In this document: one piece after another, positions 44,534 to 56,892 of the stretch
How positions within the stretch are numbered: position 1 is the first letter of the stretch
Layout of the letters: each line of letters opens with the position of its first letter
Assembly (NCBI RefSeq): GCF_950023065.1
Contig: NC_088681.1
Location: forward strand, 56,268,836 to 56,332,835
Source: Planococcus citri
Taxonomy: Eukaryota; Arthropoda; Insecta; Hemiptera; Pseudococcidae
DNA length: 64,000 bases
Direction: 5' to 3'
Position numbers and translations under genes: made by a program
The notes under the pieces: model-generated
Seen by the model: only the letters and a program-made list of their open reading frames with translations
What the model was told of the DNA's origin: nothing
Database searches by the model: none

Positions 44534-47163
44534 ATTATTTTTATAATAAATGCTGTACCGAAAAGAATACTCTAATGAAACATGCCAGGTACATTAGTAT
44601 TTATCCAAATTACTACTAGATTTACCACTCGGGATAGCTACCTTTGAACGACGACTACTGCCAGTACATGCGAATTGCACGTCGTCTTCCAACCGTTCCT
44701 CTACAATGATTCCGGATTTTTAGGGCGATTACGATGACACTGATGGCTGGATGTACTCCTAACGCGTGATTCTGATTGTTCTTGCTGTAATTTAAATAAA
44801 TTACACTCGATTATTCTCATTTATACAACGATGGTCCAAATTCAGAAATTCGTGAAACAAGTGAAACAACTCTTTTTTTTCCAAAATTCTGATTCTGAAA
44901 TTGAAATAAACTTTATTGGCTTTGTGAGTTTGACTGTTTGGCCGATACGACAATTTTCCAAAAGTCACAGATAAAATTATTAAGAAATTATTTTGAAATT
45001 TTTTTTCATTTTTTTTTCGATGGAATAATTATTTATTTTTATTTTTTTTTTCAAAATAAATAAAAATAAATAATAGATATCAAAATCAAAATTCAAAACG
45101 CTGATCATCAAATAAAATGCGATAAAAATTTGAAAAATCGACAAGGGATGAATAAGTACTGAATAGAACCTCACCAACACAAGTTTTCGAATTTCGATTT
45201 TTCTTTTAGAATTTTTTTGAATTTTGATATTTTTGATTTTGATTATTTTGATACATGGCTTGGGTGAATTTTTGAAAATTCAAAATTCCTAAAGTGATGT
45301 CAACATTGTCAACTTCCTCGAACCGAATTTCACCATCTCAGTACAGTTTCTGGCCATTCTGGAGGCTCCAGCGCGATTTTCGGTCTCTTCTCGTTCTCTC
45401 AATCAGTCAATCAAATAATCAAATCAATATTCAATATCCAGAATTTAAGAACTTCTCCAGAAGACGTGAAATCATCAATTTGAAGCATTTTGCGCAGCTT
45501 AAAAGTAAAATGTAAAAATCAATCAATTCAATTTTCGCGTCCAACCCAAATTTCACAATTTCAAGCCATCATCCTAGCTAGAGCCTCCAGCGCGATTATA
45601 GATTTCTTTCTCCAGAAGGCATGAAAATCAATTTAAGGCATTTTCGAGTACTCGAGCAGCTCTAAAGTAAAAGTTGATTTTCATGCCTTCTGACTTCTGA
45701 GGAAATTGAGGTTGAAAGTCACGCTGGAGACTCCAGCATGTTAGGTTGAAACATTGTAAAATTTTGATTGGGCGGGAAAGAGGTGGTGGAAGTTTTAGAA
45801 AATGTACAACCATTTGTGCAAATCTTACAAAATTTTCTACAAATGGAAACTTTTGTTTTTTTTTGAATTTTGTTATCTAAAGAACATTTTGGTCAAAAAA
45901 TTGCGCTGGAGGTGTTCCTGGAAGGTGGAAAAATTCATCAAACCGGTCGAGGATAAGCTACAACAACTCGATTTTTAGCTGACAAAATCGATTTCCACAC
46001 TTTCTGGAATCATTTTAAAATTCTGGAGAAATCGAAAATCACACTGGAAGCTCCAAAATAACGAAGTTTGGAGTGGGGGATTGATTTCAGAAAAAATACA
46101 ACTATTCGTTCGAATTTTGTTTTGATTTTTCAAATTTTTTCCTCAAAAAATTTTCTAGTCAAAAAAAAAAAAAATGCTTTTGAGGTGTCCGTTTAGAAAT
46201 CCACTCAATTGTGGGAAAATCCTTTTAACAGGTCGAGAATGAGCCTCATTCATCTTTTAACTGCATAAACCCAAACTGGTTTTCACGTTTTTTGGAAAAA
46301 TTTCAAGATTCTGGAGAAATCGAAAATTGTGCTAGAGGTTCCTTCGGTTTGAGGGAGTTGACGTCAGTTTAAGAACTAATTTCCATCATTTTTACTGAAT
46401 AATCATACATTTTTTTATGAGCATAATTCCTCAAAAATACGAAATAGTCAATTTTGAATTTTCAAAAATTCGCCAAAAATCGAAAAACCAATTTAGATAT
46501 CGAACATTTTTGTTATGGGGTTTCAGACCATGCTCTAACCAAAAATAATATTGAGCACCATTTTTATGAGACTGCAGAAGCCTGAAATGCCTGAAGGTTA
46601 GGTTAATTACTCAGTCAAATAACAAAAGAGGTCTCAATTTTTCCACAAGTTTGACTGTCTTCAATTTCCCTTCATAATTCACTTAGCAAGTATCTCATGA
46701 GGATTGAGCCGACTGCCATTGACTCGTCACATCGATCAGATTAGTCACAATTGAGAGTAAAGACCAAAATTCAAGAGTGTTCGAAACACTCTAACTTGAC
46801 CAACGAAATCTTCAAACAAAAAAAAAAAAAAAAATTCACAACAAATCAAATTGAAATGATAAATTTTAATTAGAAAAATGAGTCAACGCTTATACTCTAA
46901 AATACGGAATTTTTTTTCAAAAAAATAAATATAAATCACAAACGAACTATCGCAATATTCAACTTACAACATATACTCAATAAACAATAATACACGACTA
47001 AATCTTAAAAAATAAAATATCAAATAAACTCGGTTACAAAAGGGGTGAAATAAATAAGTACATTCGTTGTCATTTATCAAACAGGAACTAAATATAAAAA
47101 TACTGCTATTTCTCCGCTGCTCACTTTATCACGATGAACACAGTCATTTCGATTAAAAGCGTC
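44534..47163. other. Intergenic interval with CTGGAG-type dispersed repeats
   Basis: Presumed REXO5 promoter just upstream of 44,533. From about 45,350 to 46,340 degenerate copies of a repeat carry GGAGGCTCCAGCGCGATT, GAGCCTCCAGCGCGATT and CTGGAGACTCCAGC, with paired stretches around 45,615-45,690. A possible AATAAA variant (ATTAAA, minus strand, about 46,865-46,870) could end the neighbouring ATXN7L3-like transcript. No gene was recognised. Confidence 0.55.
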
Positions 47164-48090
47164 TTACTTGGATCTAGTCTTGTCTGGTTTTCTCGCCGGT
47201 ACATCAGCATCGGGTATTTGTTCAACTTCGATCATCTCTATATCCTCTATACCTTTAATCTCGTGAACAGTCATCTTGGAAAAATCACCGGGTAAAACCG
47301 TACTAGTGGGTAAAAACGTCATTCTGATGCTATTCCTCTGCTCGTCGGAATGCTTAGGACATCTAACAGAACGAGTACACAGCTTCCCAGTATGTTCGGA
47401 AACAACGCCGCACATATTATCTAAGATATTCTGTCTCTGCTCTTGATTCATATTACTGTAACTCAAATCATCGTTTTCGTCGCCGTTACTCAGAGGTAAC
47501 CCTTCTTCGGTCTTCTTCTTGTTATTTTTATGCTTATTGCGATCTTTCTTCTTGCGTCCATCCAAACGTCTGGTAGCTTTGGGCGGTACCCATTCGGCGT
47601 TGTTTTGATTCATCATAACTCCATCACCGTCTCCGGATTCATCCGAGTATTTACCGTCTTTGCCACTATTGCTGCTGGCCAGAATACGACGACTGGCTAT
47701 TCTCGAGCTACTGCGACCCATACCGACGCACTTCTCTAGATGAGGAGCGAATCTAACAGCACCCAAGGTTCGACCGCAGTTAGGGCAAATGCATTCGTTG
47801 GTATCTTTAGACGTAGCCGTGTTGAAAATATTCGTGTGATTGATAGATTTATCTTCTTTGACGTATTTTTTCAACTCGGTTTGTAAAGATTGCTCGAAAT
47901 GTTTCTCGATTTCTACCTGGAATACGATTTCGGTGAAGATTTCTTCCAGCAATTGATCGTAGACTTGTTCAGCTTCCATTCTGGCTGATCGGTGGCAGTC
48001 GACGGACACGATTGAATCGGTGAAACGATTATGTGAGGTATGATGTTGAGTTGTAAACAGATAGCCGGTTGAGGTCGCCGGTAGCTTCAT
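47164..48090 (-). CDS. Sgf11: SAGA deubiquitinase-module subunit, ATXN7L3/Sgf11 type
   Basis: A single-exon frame of 308 codons. Residues 102-121 form the Sgf11 zinc finger (Cys102, Cys105, His117, Cys121 in CPNCGRTLGAVRFAPHLEKC) followed by the basic VGMGRSSSRIASRR segment that in this family contacts the nucleosome acidic patch. Residues 225-255 are an SCA7 zinc-binding domain (MCGVVSEHTGKLC..RCPKH: Cys227, Cys238, Cys244, His247), which marks the ATXN7L3-like form. A Lys/Arg-rich low-complexity linker lies between them. The N-terminal helix (EQVYDQLLEEIFTEIVFQ) matches the part that binds ENY2 and the USP22/Nonstop module. Known role: removing ubiquitin from histone H2B as part of SAGA. 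The first ATG is at 48,090, but the ATG at 47,979 (Met38, with A at -3) starts right before the conserved helix, so residues 1-37 may be 5'UTR. Confidence 0.93.
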   Translation of the reverse strand: MKLPATSTGYLFTTQHHTSHNRFTDSIVSVDCHRSARMEAEQVYDQLLEEIFTEIVFQVEIEKHFEQSLQTELKKYVKEDKSINHTNIFNTATSKDTNECICPNCGRTLGAVRFAPHLEKCVGMGRSSSRIASRRILASSNSGKDGKYSDESGDGDGVMMNQNNAEWVPPKATRRLDGRKKKDRNKHKNNKKKTEEGLPLSNGDENDDLSYSNMNQEQRQNILDNMCGVVSEHTGKLCTRSVRCPKHSDEQRNSIRMTFLPTSTVLPGDFSKMTVHEIKGIEDIEMIEVEQIPDADVPARKPDKTRSK

Positions 48091-49142
48091 TCATTGATTT
48101 GGAATTCGTCCACACGTGAAATTAACATACAGCGAAGGAATACTACTAAAATGATATTCGATCACAAACGAATACGATACGTTATAAATAGGTAAATACG
48201 AGAGCTTGTAAAGTGAACAGAATTTACAACGTGATAAATTTAAAAAGCTACGTTACCCTGAGATGATACATACTTTAAAAGTCGAGTTTTCTAATTAATA
48301 TTACATCACAGCGGTACAAAAGACGAGCACGGAAGCTAAAGTTCCATCGATTATCCGTATTACGTGGCTTCTTTTAATGAAAGAATAGATCATTAAACGA
48401 AATAATTAAAAAATTCGCAACCATACGAGTTATCAATCGAATTATCACTCGAAAAAAAACATCAGCTGATTTTTCTCTGACAAAAAAAAAATTTCAAAAC
48501 ATTAAGATTCGCGAAATGGCTGCACTGATTTTTCGGGATTCCCTCCGCCGCTAGTTTTTTCGCTCGGCAGTTTGGTAACATTTTTTAACATGGCATTCGA
48601 AAAATTATTTATGTTTACGTTGTCGTGTGTGATTCAGTCTTTGTGGTTGTACCTTTTGAATACGAATTAAGTAATAACTAAAGTGTTACGAATCGAATTT
48701 AATTATTATTTTCAATCAATCGTGTATTAATCTTTATAAAATTAACGACTAATTTTCATAGTATGTTCGGTAAATTGATACTTGGAGTGTATTATAACGG
48801 TGAAAGTTATTCAATCTAGTTTCGTGTGTGTGTAATTATTTTCCCATGTAGGTCGTAATACTGAAGTGTTATTCGTCAATTTATTCGTGTTTCGTGTTAT
48901 TTCCACTCGAGTGAGGTGAAAATTCAAATCTAAATCCGCGTGTATGTCGAAAGTTACCTTAATTCGGAGTGAAAAATGAAGTAACCCTGATTCCATATTT
49001 AATCCATATCGATCGATATTCTCACCTTTAGACGTAATTCTACGTATTATCATCGTTGAAAAAGTGATCTTCGGATGCCTACGAAGTCATCGTCGAAACC
49101 ACCGACGTTATTTTTCCAATCGTGAAACGATGATATAATAAC
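48091..49142. promoter_or_regulatory. Divergent promoter interval and TMEM184 5'UTR exon
   Basis: About 1.2 kb separates the start codons of two divergent genes. The stretch is non-repetitive and richer in CG than its surroundings, with GATTCCCTCCGCCGCTAG near 48,537. The + strand 5'UTR exon ends at ATAATAAC|GTAAGT (49,142). A short upstream frame of 26 codons (ATG at 48,591) lies within the probable leader. The transcription start is not identifiable by eye. Confidence 0.5.
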
Positions 49143-49307
49143 GTAAGTATCATCTGTGTTTCTTCTTCAGATTCTATTCCAAGTATTCGATCAATATCTA
49201 AGATCGATGTGATCTAACGTTAGACTACATCATTTTGGACCACTTCCAAGTGAAATTACACGTCACAAATTCGTCATATTTATGTACACCCTTATCGTAT
49301 GTTACAG
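49143..49307 (+). other. 5'UTR intron of the TMEM184-like gene
   Basis: GTAAGTATC at the left and TATGTTACAG at the right; 165 bases including the AG. The acceptor lies 15 bases before the start codon. Confidence 0.65.
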
Positions 49308-49322
49308 AACTCAAAGATTACA

Positions 49323-49511
49323 ATGAGTCTACCGAATACATCTTCTACATCAACGCCTGCATCTGTAATGACTTCGACACTTTCGATCGTCGCTCAGAGC
49401 ACATCAGGGCCAGCTCCTTTGCAACCGGATCAGATATTTTTGCAGACCAAATGGGCCCAGGGGATAGCCGGATTTTGCGTCTGGATCGCATTATTTTTAA
49501 CTTGCCAACAG
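49323..49511 (+). CDS. TMEM184-like membrane protein, first coding exon
   Basis: The ATG at 49,323 opens 63 codons ending exactly at CAACAG|GTAAGA (phase 0). A Ser/Thr-rich N-terminus (MSLPNTSSTSTPAS) is followed by DQIFLQTKWAQGIAGFCVWI then ALFLTCQQ, which matches the first transmembrane helix of TMEM184 proteins (organic-solute-transporter-alpha/TMEM184 superfamily, seven helices). In that family the next residues are usually IY.HL, so the break at a helix boundary is natural. I found no continuation exon before 64,000; the rest is presumably further downstream after a long first intron. Function in insects: a membrane protein linked to trafficking; inferred from family only. Confidence 0.85.
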
Positions 49512-52500
49512 GTAAGATGAACCTAGAGACAGAGTGTGTAATTTTTTTGATCTCGTACAGAGTAATTTATCACGCCGTGACCGTCAATGATGAAGCGTAA
49601 CAGAGTCGTTCGTCGTTCGTAGCGTTATTCGAGTCAAAATCAAGGTTGTTATGATTATTATAAGTGGATAATAATTGTATCGAGTGGTACATTGCAATCT
49701 GTTACCCTATGTGGTCCTTCTGACCGTTTGGTTATGCTGTTTAAAGTGTATCTATCGTCTGCTTGTAATGCGGGTCGCGACCTCAATATTTCACGATGCT
49801 CGTATGAAGGTACGATCGATTCGGTCGTCGTTGAAATTTGGCCAATTTTGGTCATTTTTTTCGAAATCCGACTCCTTAAAACTGATCCGAGCAGGTATCC
49901 ATGTTTTTCGACGCCAAAAATGGCCCAAACGTCGATCAAATTACATCACTGTTCGTGATCCAATCCATATTCATCAAGTTCAAAGTCTCTTATCTTTATC
50001 TAGCATGCTTGGTTAAATCAACGTTCCGCGTATAATTGATTAACATCGAATACCCGGATTCATACACGTAATATTTTCTTCATTCTAGCACGAACAAAAA
50101 TAAACCCACCCAAGTACATTGCACCCTTCTTGTTTCCATCCCAAATTCGAATGCGGTAATCATTTCGATTAAACTAATGTACGAAGAGCGACGCAAATCG
50201 CCCGATGAATATTCCCAAACCGCTCTAATTGAGTAAATAAACGCTCGCCTAATAAATTCCCAAACAATCCTCTCCTTTATACAGCCAAGTGATGGGTATT
50301 TACCGCATGGAGCGCGAATTCAATTCGGATTTTAATTAGCCAGTATAGAAGGAGCGAAGAGCAAGGTAATCTCATATCTCGCACCGACAGAGAGAGAGAT
50401 ATTCCTTTAGGAAGCCGATACCCCTGTGGTATTTCGAGAACGAGGCGAATGGACACAACAAGGAGGCAGGGCATGGGTCTGGGTGGCTCAAAGGTCTCAC
50501 TCTCGGTGCTCGTATGCTTATGCTTCATGTACAAGCGCAATTGCGCGGTACTTTTATTGATTAATGGAGCAAGCTTCTAGCTGTATAAATGTTAGTCGTT
50601 TTTGACGTTAAATTCATCGTCTCCGAAATTATTGTTTAATTTGGCTGCCTTCATGCTTGGGCTTTCGTCGACCTAAACCATACGGTGGACGTGATTTATG
50701 CGAAATTAAACGCCACCGTGGTCGTCATCATCGTGTAAATATTCGTTGTGTTGACGTTTGTTTTACGTATCCTTGACATTGCTGGATGTCGTAATTGTCC
50801 TTTTTGGTTACACAGTAAAGTCTTTTTGTAATGTAGACTAAGAATCAATGAGTCGACTTTATTATGATGATTTATAAAATTGGTAAGGTTTGTCGTTACC
50901 AGCCTAAAAATATGATTAATGGAGTCGATTCGTGAATATTTTGGGTGGATCGATTCGAAACTCGAAAAAGATGTGAAATTGAATTCGTCGATGAAGAATT
51001 TTTTCGGTGATTGGTACTTTTTACTAGAAACTCGCAAAATTTAAGCCTAGGGTTTTCCAAATTAGCTAAAATAAAATAGCAAACTTTCGTCAAAATTTGT
51101 CAAAAAGACCAATTTTTGCTTCATCATGATAACTCTTGGCTTCGAAAACTTATAATTTCAGAATGAAAATAAAAATTGAAGTCTCCCTGCTGTGTTCGAT
51201 TAGGATTAGAAAAAAATCATAAGTTAAATTGAACCAAATTCTAGCAAAATTTTGGACTTGAAAATATTCTAATTTTCACAGAAGAAAGAAAAAATTCAGA
51301 TACCTACTTTTGGCTCGAAATGGTAAAATCACAATTCCAAATTGAATACATTACCCATAAGTTCAAATTGTCCATGTTTAATGATCTCTAACAACTCTGA
51401 ACCAGTCATCAATCTGAAGGGGAAAAAATGAGAAACAACAATAAACTTTGATTGTAACCGAGAATTTACAAAAATTGCAAAATATTCAGATTTCAGAAAC
51501 TGTTGACACAAAATGAGCTTTCCTAAAGCTTCATTTTAGTGTCCTGCAATGTACCAAATCTCAAACTCTCGCTGTAAAAATACTTTCAAAATTAAACATT
51601 TGGAATACTACGAACTCACATCGTGAACTCGAACCGAAATATAATAATGTGAAGCGATGAAAAAAATTGAACTTCAATGTACGACAGTGTCAATAAAGCA
51701 GGTTGTCTCGTTAACTTGATTTAATGTCTCGATTTCGTGTTGTCAATAATAATTCGAAAAAAGTTCGTAAATTTTCCCGGGTTTTTAATCCATATGGTAG
51801 TCAATTTTCATTATGATGTAGAATGATTTCAATGACTGAAATTTTACTATAGGAAATATCTCGAGTGTTTTAGACGAATCATCAATCAGAATTTTGCCAA
51901 GTGAGTTATTGCTTTTTCTCCAAACAATTTGAATTTCAGCCTCCCCTGCCCCCCCCCCCCGGTTTATCCAGTCAGAAGCGAATATTTCTCAAATTTTAGA
52001 GACACGAATTTCCACTCTACAGATTTCTGAAATTTGTATTATCCCTTTCTAGAGCCCATAAATAGGATGCATTCTGTGTTCTGCAAAAACTTTCACAAAA
52101 TTGCTCAAAAAGTTACAAAAATTCTTCAAATACCTAATTCAAAAACGCACAAAATTTTGAAAAAAGTTTTTTTTTAAACAAATATAAAAGTTCAATCAAA
52201 AATTGATTAAAAATTATCAAGTCGCTCAAAAATGCCCAAAAACTTTCAAAATTGCTCGAAAGTAGCAGAAATTCTTCAAAAATTGTTCAAAAACGTCTAA
52301 AAATGTTCTAAAAATTTTAAAACTTTCAAAAAATTTTAATAATTGAAATATTCAAAGACTTTCTAAAATTTTCAAGAATGTTCAAAAATTTTTCAAAATT
52401 TTAAAAACCCTCGAAGACGCATAAAAACTCGAAAATTGCTCGAAAGCTGTTCTTAAAAGCGACGAATTTTTCTCAAAATTTGTAATAATCATTCATAATT

Positions 52501-53182
52501 TCAAAATCAGTTCAAAAAAATGAAAACATCGTTGCAAAAATGTTTAAATTTCTTTATATCTCGAAAATTGTTCAAAAGTTTTTCGAAATTTTGAAAAGCA
52601 TTTACGCTTACAAGTTTGGAAAACAGTTTGAAATTTTCAAAAGCTTCGCAAATTCCCATAATTTCAAAAACTGCTCAAAGATCTTGAAAAATGGTTGCAA
52701 ATTCATTGAAAGATCCCACCTCGAAAATTAAATATTTCGAAAATGCATCAAAAGGTACATGTATGAAAATTTTTTCAGAATTTTAAAATGGTAGCTCCCA
52801 ATCAAGCCGTTCCCGGAGCCTACAGTAACATTCTGAAAAATCCAATTTCTTAAAAAATGTCATAAAACCTGCCCAAATTAACTCAAGCACGAATTCTCAC
52901 AATTTTTGATCGTTAGTGAATTAGGTACCTACTTGATGAATTACCCATAGTTTTTTCCAAATCGGCGAGTTTCAGTTCGGAACCATATATTTTTGTCCGG
53001 CAATTTCATGAGCTAAAGTTCCCAAATGTGGCCATAAATTCGTCAAAAATCAAAAAATGAATTTGGGTAGCGGAAATTTTGATTCGTTCAAATCATAGGC
53101 AAACACCTCTAGAGGTTTTTTTGTTAGTAATTATTTTGCAAATGTGAATGTCATAATTCTATAGCTTCTTTTTTTTCTTCAT
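49512..53182. other. Probable first intron of TMEM184-like gene, proximal part
   Basis: No conserved exon was recognised on either strand. About 50,200-50,850 is relatively CG-rich and non-repetitive. From about 52,070 to 52,740 the sequence is an A-rich degenerate repeat of AAAATTGCTCAAAAA/TTCAAAAATTGTTC words. A C-run lies at about 51,949. Confidence 0.5.
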
Positions 53183-53418
53183 CAGTGGCGCAGCCAGGAT
53201 TTTTCAAGGAGGGGGAGAGGACAAAATTCGATTTTTAGGCATGAAAAATCAACATTTAAGATACCTAATTTTTTGAAAACCCATCACGATAATGATATTG
53301 AACTCAGCATTCGAGCACATCAAGAGCAACAATTTTTCAAAAAAATCGATTCGAAACACAAAAAACATCCATTTTTGCATGTTCTATCTTACGAAAGGGT
53401 CTCTCGGCTACGCCACTG
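53183..53418. mobile_element. hAT-type MITE, CAGTGGCG family, 236 bp
   Basis: Termini CAGTGGCGCAGCCAGG and GGCTACGCCACTG, related to the copy at 9,155-9,436 (shared GGCATGAAAAATC-like and CATCCATTTTTGCATG-like interior). The flanking octamers TTCTTCAT and TTTCCTGT differ, so the insertion is old. Confidence 0.75.
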
Positions 53419-53479
53419 TTTCCTGTAGATTGTAAATTTGTAAAGTCACAAAATTAACGAAGATCAGCAATCATACAAT

Positions 53480-53485
53480 TTTATT
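53480..53485 (-). terminator. Polyadenylation signal of the secreted-protein gene
   Basis: AATAAA on the minus strand, about 105 bases beyond the stop at 53,591. Confidence 0.6.
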
Positions 53486-53590
53486 ATTACATATTACTTA
53501 ACACACTGTGTGAAGAATTAATTTAAAACTATAATTTCTAGAATAAACTAAAATTACCTTCAAAGGTCCCAATTAAAGTGATATATTACT

Positions 53591-54460
53591 TTAGTCCCAA
53601 TAATACTCGCAGTCAGGAATACAACACTCAGCGTCACACCGCAGGAACATAATCATCTTTTTATGTATACCTTTGCCGAAGTGAAAAGGAGTGGACCCTT
53701 GCGGCCAAGAACACTCGATGAATTTGTATTTTTCCCAGACTATTTCTTGGCTACCCATTTTTTGTAACTGAATCTTTAATTCAGGGCATTTTGGAAAACC
53801 TGGTGCAGAGGCTGTTGTTCCATCCGTGATTCCGCACGCATAACCAATTTTCTTGCACGTATCTTCCATAGCTTGAGGATTTCCACAGCTCGCTGTAACA
53901 TCTACCCTACAGAAAAACAATCAAGGAGGTTGAGAAGTTGATTAATGTACATTACATATGTATATCGTCAATTCATCATGGACCTAAGGTATTATAGGTT
54001 TTGGTTGAAAGGCCAGTGGCCCCATCGTAAAAAAAACGAAATGTGGTGGATTTTGACTAAATTCTTCGGAGACCTATTACTTTGGGAAATATTTTGGAAT
54101 GCAGTGATGCCAACTTTTTGGTAATTGGGTATTGCAAATTTGTGAAAAACGAAAAATTTTGATATGTTTTTTTTCAGCAATTTTTCTATTTTTTTTTTTT
54201 GAAATTCGCAATAATGACCAAAAAACTGACTTCAGTGCATTCCAAAGTGTAAAATCGCCATGAGATGCTCTTTATGCAGGTTAGATTACTGAGATTTTTT
54301 TGAGCTCTGATTACATCGAATTGGTATACCTGTTGTGGCCATCTTACCCTTTCATTTGTTCAGGATAATCGTCTTCTGGTATTGGATCTAATTTTCCTGT
54401 CATTACACTAACAAAAAAGTACGAAAACATGAAAAATAAACTGATAATTTTCACCGCCAT
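53591..54460 (-). CDS. Small secreted cysteine-rich protein, two exons, unknown family
   Basis: Exon 1 (54,460-54,348) encodes MAVKIISLFFMFSYFFVSVM and TGKLDPIPEDDYPEQMK: a hydrophobic signal peptide with likely cleavage near residue 20-22. The donor is AAAGG|GTAAGA and the acceptor TTTTTCTGTAG|G. Exon 2 (53,906-53,591) continues in frame for 104 codons. The 142-residue precursor has nine cysteines in the mature part, including an ECC..DC cluster near the C-terminus (LRCDAECCIPDCEYYWD). An odd cysteine count suggests a free or intermolecular cysteine. I do not recognise the family, and I do not assign a function. It lies on the strand opposite the TMEM184-like gene and may be nested in its intron. 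The intron is 441 bases. Confidence 0.75.
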
Positions 54461-55029
54461 TTCGAACACGGGTAAGAAAACCGAAGCAAATTTGAGTTTC
54501 GCAGAGAATGGCCTATTGGCCTACGAATGATCACCGTATCTCGGTAGGCTACGATTTTTACTACGATTATGTTTTCAGTGAAGCTCACCTAGTCACCTTT
54601 ATTTCATTTGAACACTAGTTTTTCTACGTTTTATTGCAGCCATTTTTCAAAAAAAATGATGACCGCAATGCGAGTGTTAATGATCATTTTGTTTTAACAT
54701 CTGCTAAAGCGAACATTTAATTTATGTAAGGCAATGGTAGGAACGTGTAAAATGTGCGCTAAATTACATATGTATTTGATTTATATAATTCGTAATTTTT
54801 TTTGTTTACTCTGTCATTATTGTAATATACGTAATTACGTATATTGTTTTATTGTGATTCTAGATTTACGAGGGGTGTCCCAGAAGTCAGGTACACTTTT
54901 TTCTCATTCGCGAACGGTTACACCTAGGACCCTAATTTTTGGATATGTGGATCCCCTCTACAAAAATCTTGGTGCCTGAACGTTAATTAATTAAGGTGCA
55001 TGGGGGTAGGTCCGAATTCCTGCTCTATA
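54461..55029. other. Upstream flank of secreted-protein gene, with a repeat edge
   Basis: Presumed promoter of the minus-strand gene. GAGGGGTGTCCCAGAAGTCAGG at about 54,870 looks like the end of a dispersed element; similar GGGTGTCC words occur near 15,921, 56,590 and 60,270. Confidence 0.4.
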
Positions 55030-55890
55030 GCGCCTCGAGATATTTCAAATGTTTCGAATTTCAAAAGCACGAATACTGATCAAAATTTGCCATGTTTTCT
55101 CGCCTCCGCTCCCCTCCCCTCCTCTAGTTTGGTCTCGTTACGTCTTTTCAGATTCTTTGAATTTTAGCGATATAAATTTTCAGTCTCAAATTTCTTATAT
55201 GTTCTACTCCTCCTCCCTCCTCCACGATGCGGTTGGCTAATTTGGAAATATTTTTGGGTTCTCTCCTCTCCCCCCACCCCCCATACCCAAAAAATATACA
55301 CTGTCGATATTTGAAACTACTTTTTGGTTTTCAGTTTCTTTAAATTTTAGAGGCACAAATTTTCAATCTAGATTTTTTAGTATATTTTCCCTTCCCAACT
55401 TCTAAGATGCACTCCAGAGATTTGGGAATATTTTTTGAATCCCTTCCCCCCGCCTACCCCCTCACAAATACGCTTACAATGTTTGAAAGGTTTGAAAGTA
55501 CTTTTCTGATTCTGCGAATTTTGAAGACAGGAATTTTCAATACACATTTTTTTGATGTTTTACTTCTTTTCGTCTTTTCTCTCGAAGATGTGCTCTGAAG
55601 ATTTTGAAATTTTTTGGACTCTTTCCTTCCCACTTCAGCCCAAAAATATGCTCCATAGTCCATACATAGGTATAGGTACTATTTATTTGAAAAAAAAGTA
55701 CTTGTCAGATTCTTCAATTTGGAAATCCTTTGAAAGAAATAGGTCCTTCGTCCTTTCAACGTTTAAAACTTTTTTCAGATTCTTCAAATTCTAGATAAGT
55801 ACAAATTTTCGATCCAGATTATTTAGTGATGTTTTACCCAGGTACTCCCAAACTCTAAAATCCACTCTGAAGGTTTGAGAATTTTTTAAG
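55030..55890. repeat. Degenerate ~190-bp tandem array, four to five units
   Basis: Each unit has a pyrimidine tract (CCTCTCCCC..), a CAGATTCTTTGAATTTTAG segment, AATTTTCAGTCTCAAATTT or a variant, and AAGATGC.CTC.GA.ATTTGG. Starts are near 55,105, 55,270, 55,450, 55,620 and 55,760. A single related unit lies near 51,985-52,075. Non-coding. Confidence 0.75.
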
Positions 55891-56587
55891 GCTCCTCATA
55901 GTGAAATGTATAACTAAATGTATTTCTAGGTGTTTTTGTTCTTCTTCAAATTTGAAACTACGCAAATCATGTCGAATTTTTAATGCAAAATGACAGATTT
56001 TTGAGCCAAATTCCAGGTTTTTCCAGCTCTTTTTCAATTTACAGCACCTCTCTGTAAATTGAGGGATTTCTTTATTACCTGTAGAACTTCAAACCATGTT
56101 GCCTACATCTCGTTGTAGCTGGAATTTGATTTTCTCTACTATCGAAATCCAGCTGAAGATGTAAAAATTCATTTGGGTTCGTGGGTTGTGAAATGAAATC
56201 AGTTTTAATCTGCTGTTGAGGTGTTCAGCGTCAACACGAAAATTTGTCGTTTTGTTGAATTCCAACCAAATATCTCAACTCATGACTTTTTAACCTGATT
56301 CGAAATTTCGACTTATAAAAAATATTATATTGCATGATAATATTTTTGTTTAAAATTGACCTGTTTTCAAAGAATTTGAAAATTCATGAAAAATTGAAAA
56401 ATCAAGTTGAACAGCCAAAATTTCATGTACCTATTTAGGGCCTTGAAACATGCTTTCTCTAAAAATCCATCTTTCTTTTACATCTGAGTCAGACATCTCA
56501 AGTGGTTTCTTCGTCAGCATCTTCTTTACCCAAGGACTAATGAAAAAACGATTCAAATCTTTGTCCTCAGAGAGTCACATCTTGAAA

Positions 56588-56892
56588 CAGGGTGTCTAAC
56601 AGGTACTGCAAGTACTGCAAAGTACTGCATTTTGCCTGAAAAGTACATACTGTGTTTTGTCTCAGAATCATTGATTTAAAATTTTTTAAAAACCTCAAAA
56701 TGAATTAATTGGTGAAAATTAAAAAAAAAAAAATTACTTGTAAAAATTTTATCGACAAATTCCAACCGGTTCAAAAATATTTTTTTTTATTGGGAGGAAG
56801 GGTTGGTGAAAGCTGGATAAAAAAAATAAGGTAATGCAAAAAATACTGTAAAAGTACTGCATTTCTTCGGAGAAATTTTGTTAGACACCCTG
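56588..56892. mobile_element. 305-bp MITE with 5-bp target duplication
   Basis: Terminal inverted repeats CAGGGTGTCTAACA and TGTTAGACACCCTG; flanks are both TGAAA (56,583-56,587 and 56,893-56,897). The subterminal zone carries repeated GTACTGCA motifs at both ends. There is no coding capacity. A 5-bp duplication is unusual for common insect MITE families, so I leave it unclassified. Confidence 0.75.

Noticed and set aside
49675..50016. 113-codon frame after the TMEM184 exon
   Set aside because: Three overlapping frames are open here, none resembles TMEM184, and the donor at 49512 is strong, so this is intron.
50277..50540. Minus-strand frame of 87 codons
   Set aside because: No homology, no splice partners, composition not distinct from flanks.
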